A stretch of 7,069 nt of DNA, taken from NCBI GenBank assembly GCA_002727775.1, contig PBUF01000122.1:10066-17134 (forward strand). Reading direction: 5' to 3'. Shown piece by piece: positions 5,527 to 7,069 of this stretch. The position numbers and the translations under genes are program-made. Positions within the stretch are counted from its first letter, which is position 1; each line of letters opens with the position of its first letter. The DNA comes from Gammaproteobacteria bacterium (GTDB lineage Bacteria > Pseudomonadota > Gammaproteobacteria > Pseudomonadales > Azotimanducaceae). The notes under the pieces are model-generated. The model had not been told where the DNA came from. It made no database searches and saw nothing but the letters and a program-made list of their open reading frames with translations.

Positions 5527-7069
5527 GTGAGTAACGATCCGACAGAGCAAGTTAGAAGCGAGTACGCTATCAGAGAGATAATTCGTCTAGTCTGGCGATG
5601 CTGGCCCTTCTATCGCCCTATGCTTAAGCATCTCATCGCCTATGTGTTAATGACCATAATTCTAGGAGTGATGGTTGTCAGCGCCTCCTTCCTGGCTAAC
5701 GATCTTGTTGAAAACAAAATATTGCTCGGGAAGCCGCTCCAACCTATTCAGGCAAGTTTGCTATTAGTGAGCGAAGATTATCTCGAGACAAGTTTTGAAG
5801 ATAACGAATTACTTACTGAGAATCAGCGAAAACGAGTGCGGCTAGGCGTTATCATAGGCGGTGCAATTTTCATGCTGATACTTACGGCAGGAGTGGCAGG
5901 AGGTTGGTATTACAATGTCTGGATTTTTCAGCAGATCAACCAACGCCTACGCGTCGAGATGCTCGGCAAAGCAGAGTATCTGTCTCTGAAATATCACAGC
6001 GAAACCCGAACCGGGGACGCTGTCTATAGGGTTTATCAGGACAGTGCCACAATCACTCGAATCCTCGAATTCATCATCAGTTCTCCACTCCGTATTGTCG
6101 CTACGATCCTCATGGCCGTTACGATTTTAACTTTCTTTTCTCCTTGGCTGGGTTTGTTAATTATCGCAGCGGCAGTCCCCATCACCTTGCTGTTCAAATA
6201 TTTTATACCCAGAGTACGACAAGCTGCTGAACGCGCCCGAACAAGCAACAGTGAGCTGACTTCTCAAATACAAGAAACGCTCGCAGCAATTAGAGTCATC
6301 AAAGCAAGTGGCGCCGAAGCCCGAATGATGGAACGCTTCGAGACCAACTCCCAAGTGGCACTGGATGCTGCTTTTGAAATGCGCAAAAACATGTCGTTGC
6401 TTGTCATGAGTGTCGTGCTGATCTCCGTTGGTGCGTTCCTTGTCGGAGAGTATTTCATGGCCACCTGGGCGATGACAGAAAAGACAACCTATTTAGGTGG
6501 CGTAGTTGCCTTTGTCGGTTTTGCCGCCTGGAATCTAGGCGCTTTTAAAGCAGCAGTAAGCCAAGGAGAAGCCGCCACCGACCAAACTCGTCAGCTAGCG
6601 GAAATCTGGTCTATCGCTCAAGATGTGCTCATCGGCTTGAAAAGATCGTTTTATCTTCTCGACCTAAAACCCGAAATCCAAGAAATCGAGACTCCCACAG
6701 ATTTCCCAGCAGAAATCAAACAGGTCATCTTCACCAACGTATGGTTCGGTTATCAACCTGACGAGAAAATTCTCAAGGGAATTAACTTCACAGCGACTAA
6801 AGGCACTATAACGGCAATCGTTGGGGGCAGCGGAGCAGGAAAATCCACAGCCATGTCTTTACTGCTCAGATTATATGACCCTGTTGAGGGCGCAATCACA
6901 TTAAACGATATCAATTTAAAAAATTTTTCTATCAGCTCTCTTAGAAACCACATTGCCATCGCTCTGCAGCAAAATGTCCTCTTTGCCAAGAGCGTGCGCG
7001 ATAATATTGCCTATGGACTAGAAGGCGTTAGCAAGGCCGACATCGAAGAAGCAGCAAGAGTTGCCTGCG
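5527..7069 (+). CDS. Type I ABC exporter half-transporter (membrane domain fused to ATPase), 3' truncated by the window
   Basis: The frame from the GTG at 5527 stays open to the window end, giving 514 complete codons of a MsbA/ABCB-like exporter. Six hydrophobic segments are visible at about 35-58, 106-130, 183-203, 205-222, 289-309 and 320-340. The nucleotide-binding domain starts near 397 with an A-loop Tyr409 (WFGYQ), Walker A GGSGAGKS at 433-440 (Lys439) and a Q-loop within LQQNVLF (Gln481 or Gln482). The signature motif, Walker B and H-loop lie beyond the window. Such half-transporters dimerise in the inner membrane and export lipids, peptides or drugs; the substrate is unknown. The first external loop (about 59-105) is unusually long and charged. 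An in-frame TAA at 5509 makes this GTG the first plausible start, 11 bases after the phosphoesterase stop. The Shine-Dalgarno is weak, and the ATG at 5620 is an unlikely alternative because it would remove the cytoplasmic lead-in to the first membrane helix. Confidence 0.93.
   Translation, partial: MSNDPTEQVRSEYAIREIIRLVWRCWPFYRPMLKHLIAYVLMTIILGVMVVSASFLANDLVENKILLGKPLQPIQASLLLVSEDYLETSFEDNELLTENQRKRVRLGVIIGGAIFMLILTAGVAGGWYYNVWIFQQINQRLRVEMLGKAEYLSLKYHSETRTGDAVYRVYQDSATITRILEFIISSPLRIVATILMAVTILTFFSPWLGLLIIAAAVPITLLFKYFIPRVRQAAERARTSNSELTSQIQETLAAIRVIKASGAEARMMERFETNSQVALDAAFEMRKNMSLLVMSVVLISVGAFLVGEYFMATWAMTEKTTYLGGVVAFVGFAAWNLGAFKAAVSQGEAATDQTRQLAEIWSIAQDVLIGLKRSFYLLDLKPEIQEIETPTDFPAEIKQVIFTNVWFGYQPDEKILKGINFTATKGTITAIVGGSGAGKSTAMSLLLRLYDPVEGAITLNDINLKNFSISSLRNHIAIALQQNVLFAKSVRDNIAYGLEGVSKADIEEAARVAC

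Noticed and set aside
6036..6989. Minus-strand open frames within the ABC exporter gene
   Set aside because: The + strand frame continues without a stop from 5527 to the window end and carries exporter motifs, so the antisense frames are incidental.

Overview
The window reads as a stretch of a Gram-negative chromosome, most likely a proteobacterium with moderate GC. The Gram-negative inference rests on the TonB-dependent receptor C-terminus at the left edge. The gammaproteobacterial or marine flavour is only a guess from gene content. It holds three complete genes and two genes cut by the window edges. I saw no tRNA, rRNA, CRISPR array, insertion sequence or phage module.

Layout: (1) Bases 1-255, + strand, are the last 84 codons of an outer-membrane TonB-dependent receptor. 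(2) Bases 256-330 are a short gap between convergent genes. It carries a small hairpin with a T tract and then a near-perfect 13-bp stem-loop. (3) Bases 331-3135, - strand (possible longer start up to 3252), are a large PEP-synthase-like phosphotransferase. Its order is ATP-grasp, long central domain, C-terminal phosphohistidine domain, as in rifampicin phosphotransferase, and it lacks the PEP-binding barrel of true PEP synthase. (4) Bases 3253-3335 are a divergent intergenic region with a candidate promoter for the leftward gene and a small direct repeat. (5) Bases 3336-4700, + strand, encode a GH32 beta-fructosidase (sucrose/fructan hydrolase) with all three catalytic motifs and no export signal. 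(6) Bases 4763-5515, + strand, encode a YfcE/MJ0936-type metallophosphoesterase. (7) Bases 5527-7069, + strand, encode a type I ABC exporter half-transporter (six membrane segments plus the start of the ATPase), cut by the window end before the signature motif and Walker B.

The three rightward genes have gaps of 62 and 11 bases and may be one transcription unit. A TonB receptor near a GH32 enzyme is the usual look of a sucrose or fructo-oligosaccharide uptake locus in Gram-negative bacteria, but the receptor's substrate cannot be read from its last strands. The phosphotransferase and the phosphoesterase/ABC pair have no obvious place in such a pathway. Nothing here is clearly a new biological system. 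The items most worth a second look are the orphan phosphotransferase with its unknown acceptor substrate, the phosphoesterase-ABC exporter pair, and the repeat-bearing divergent promoter region.
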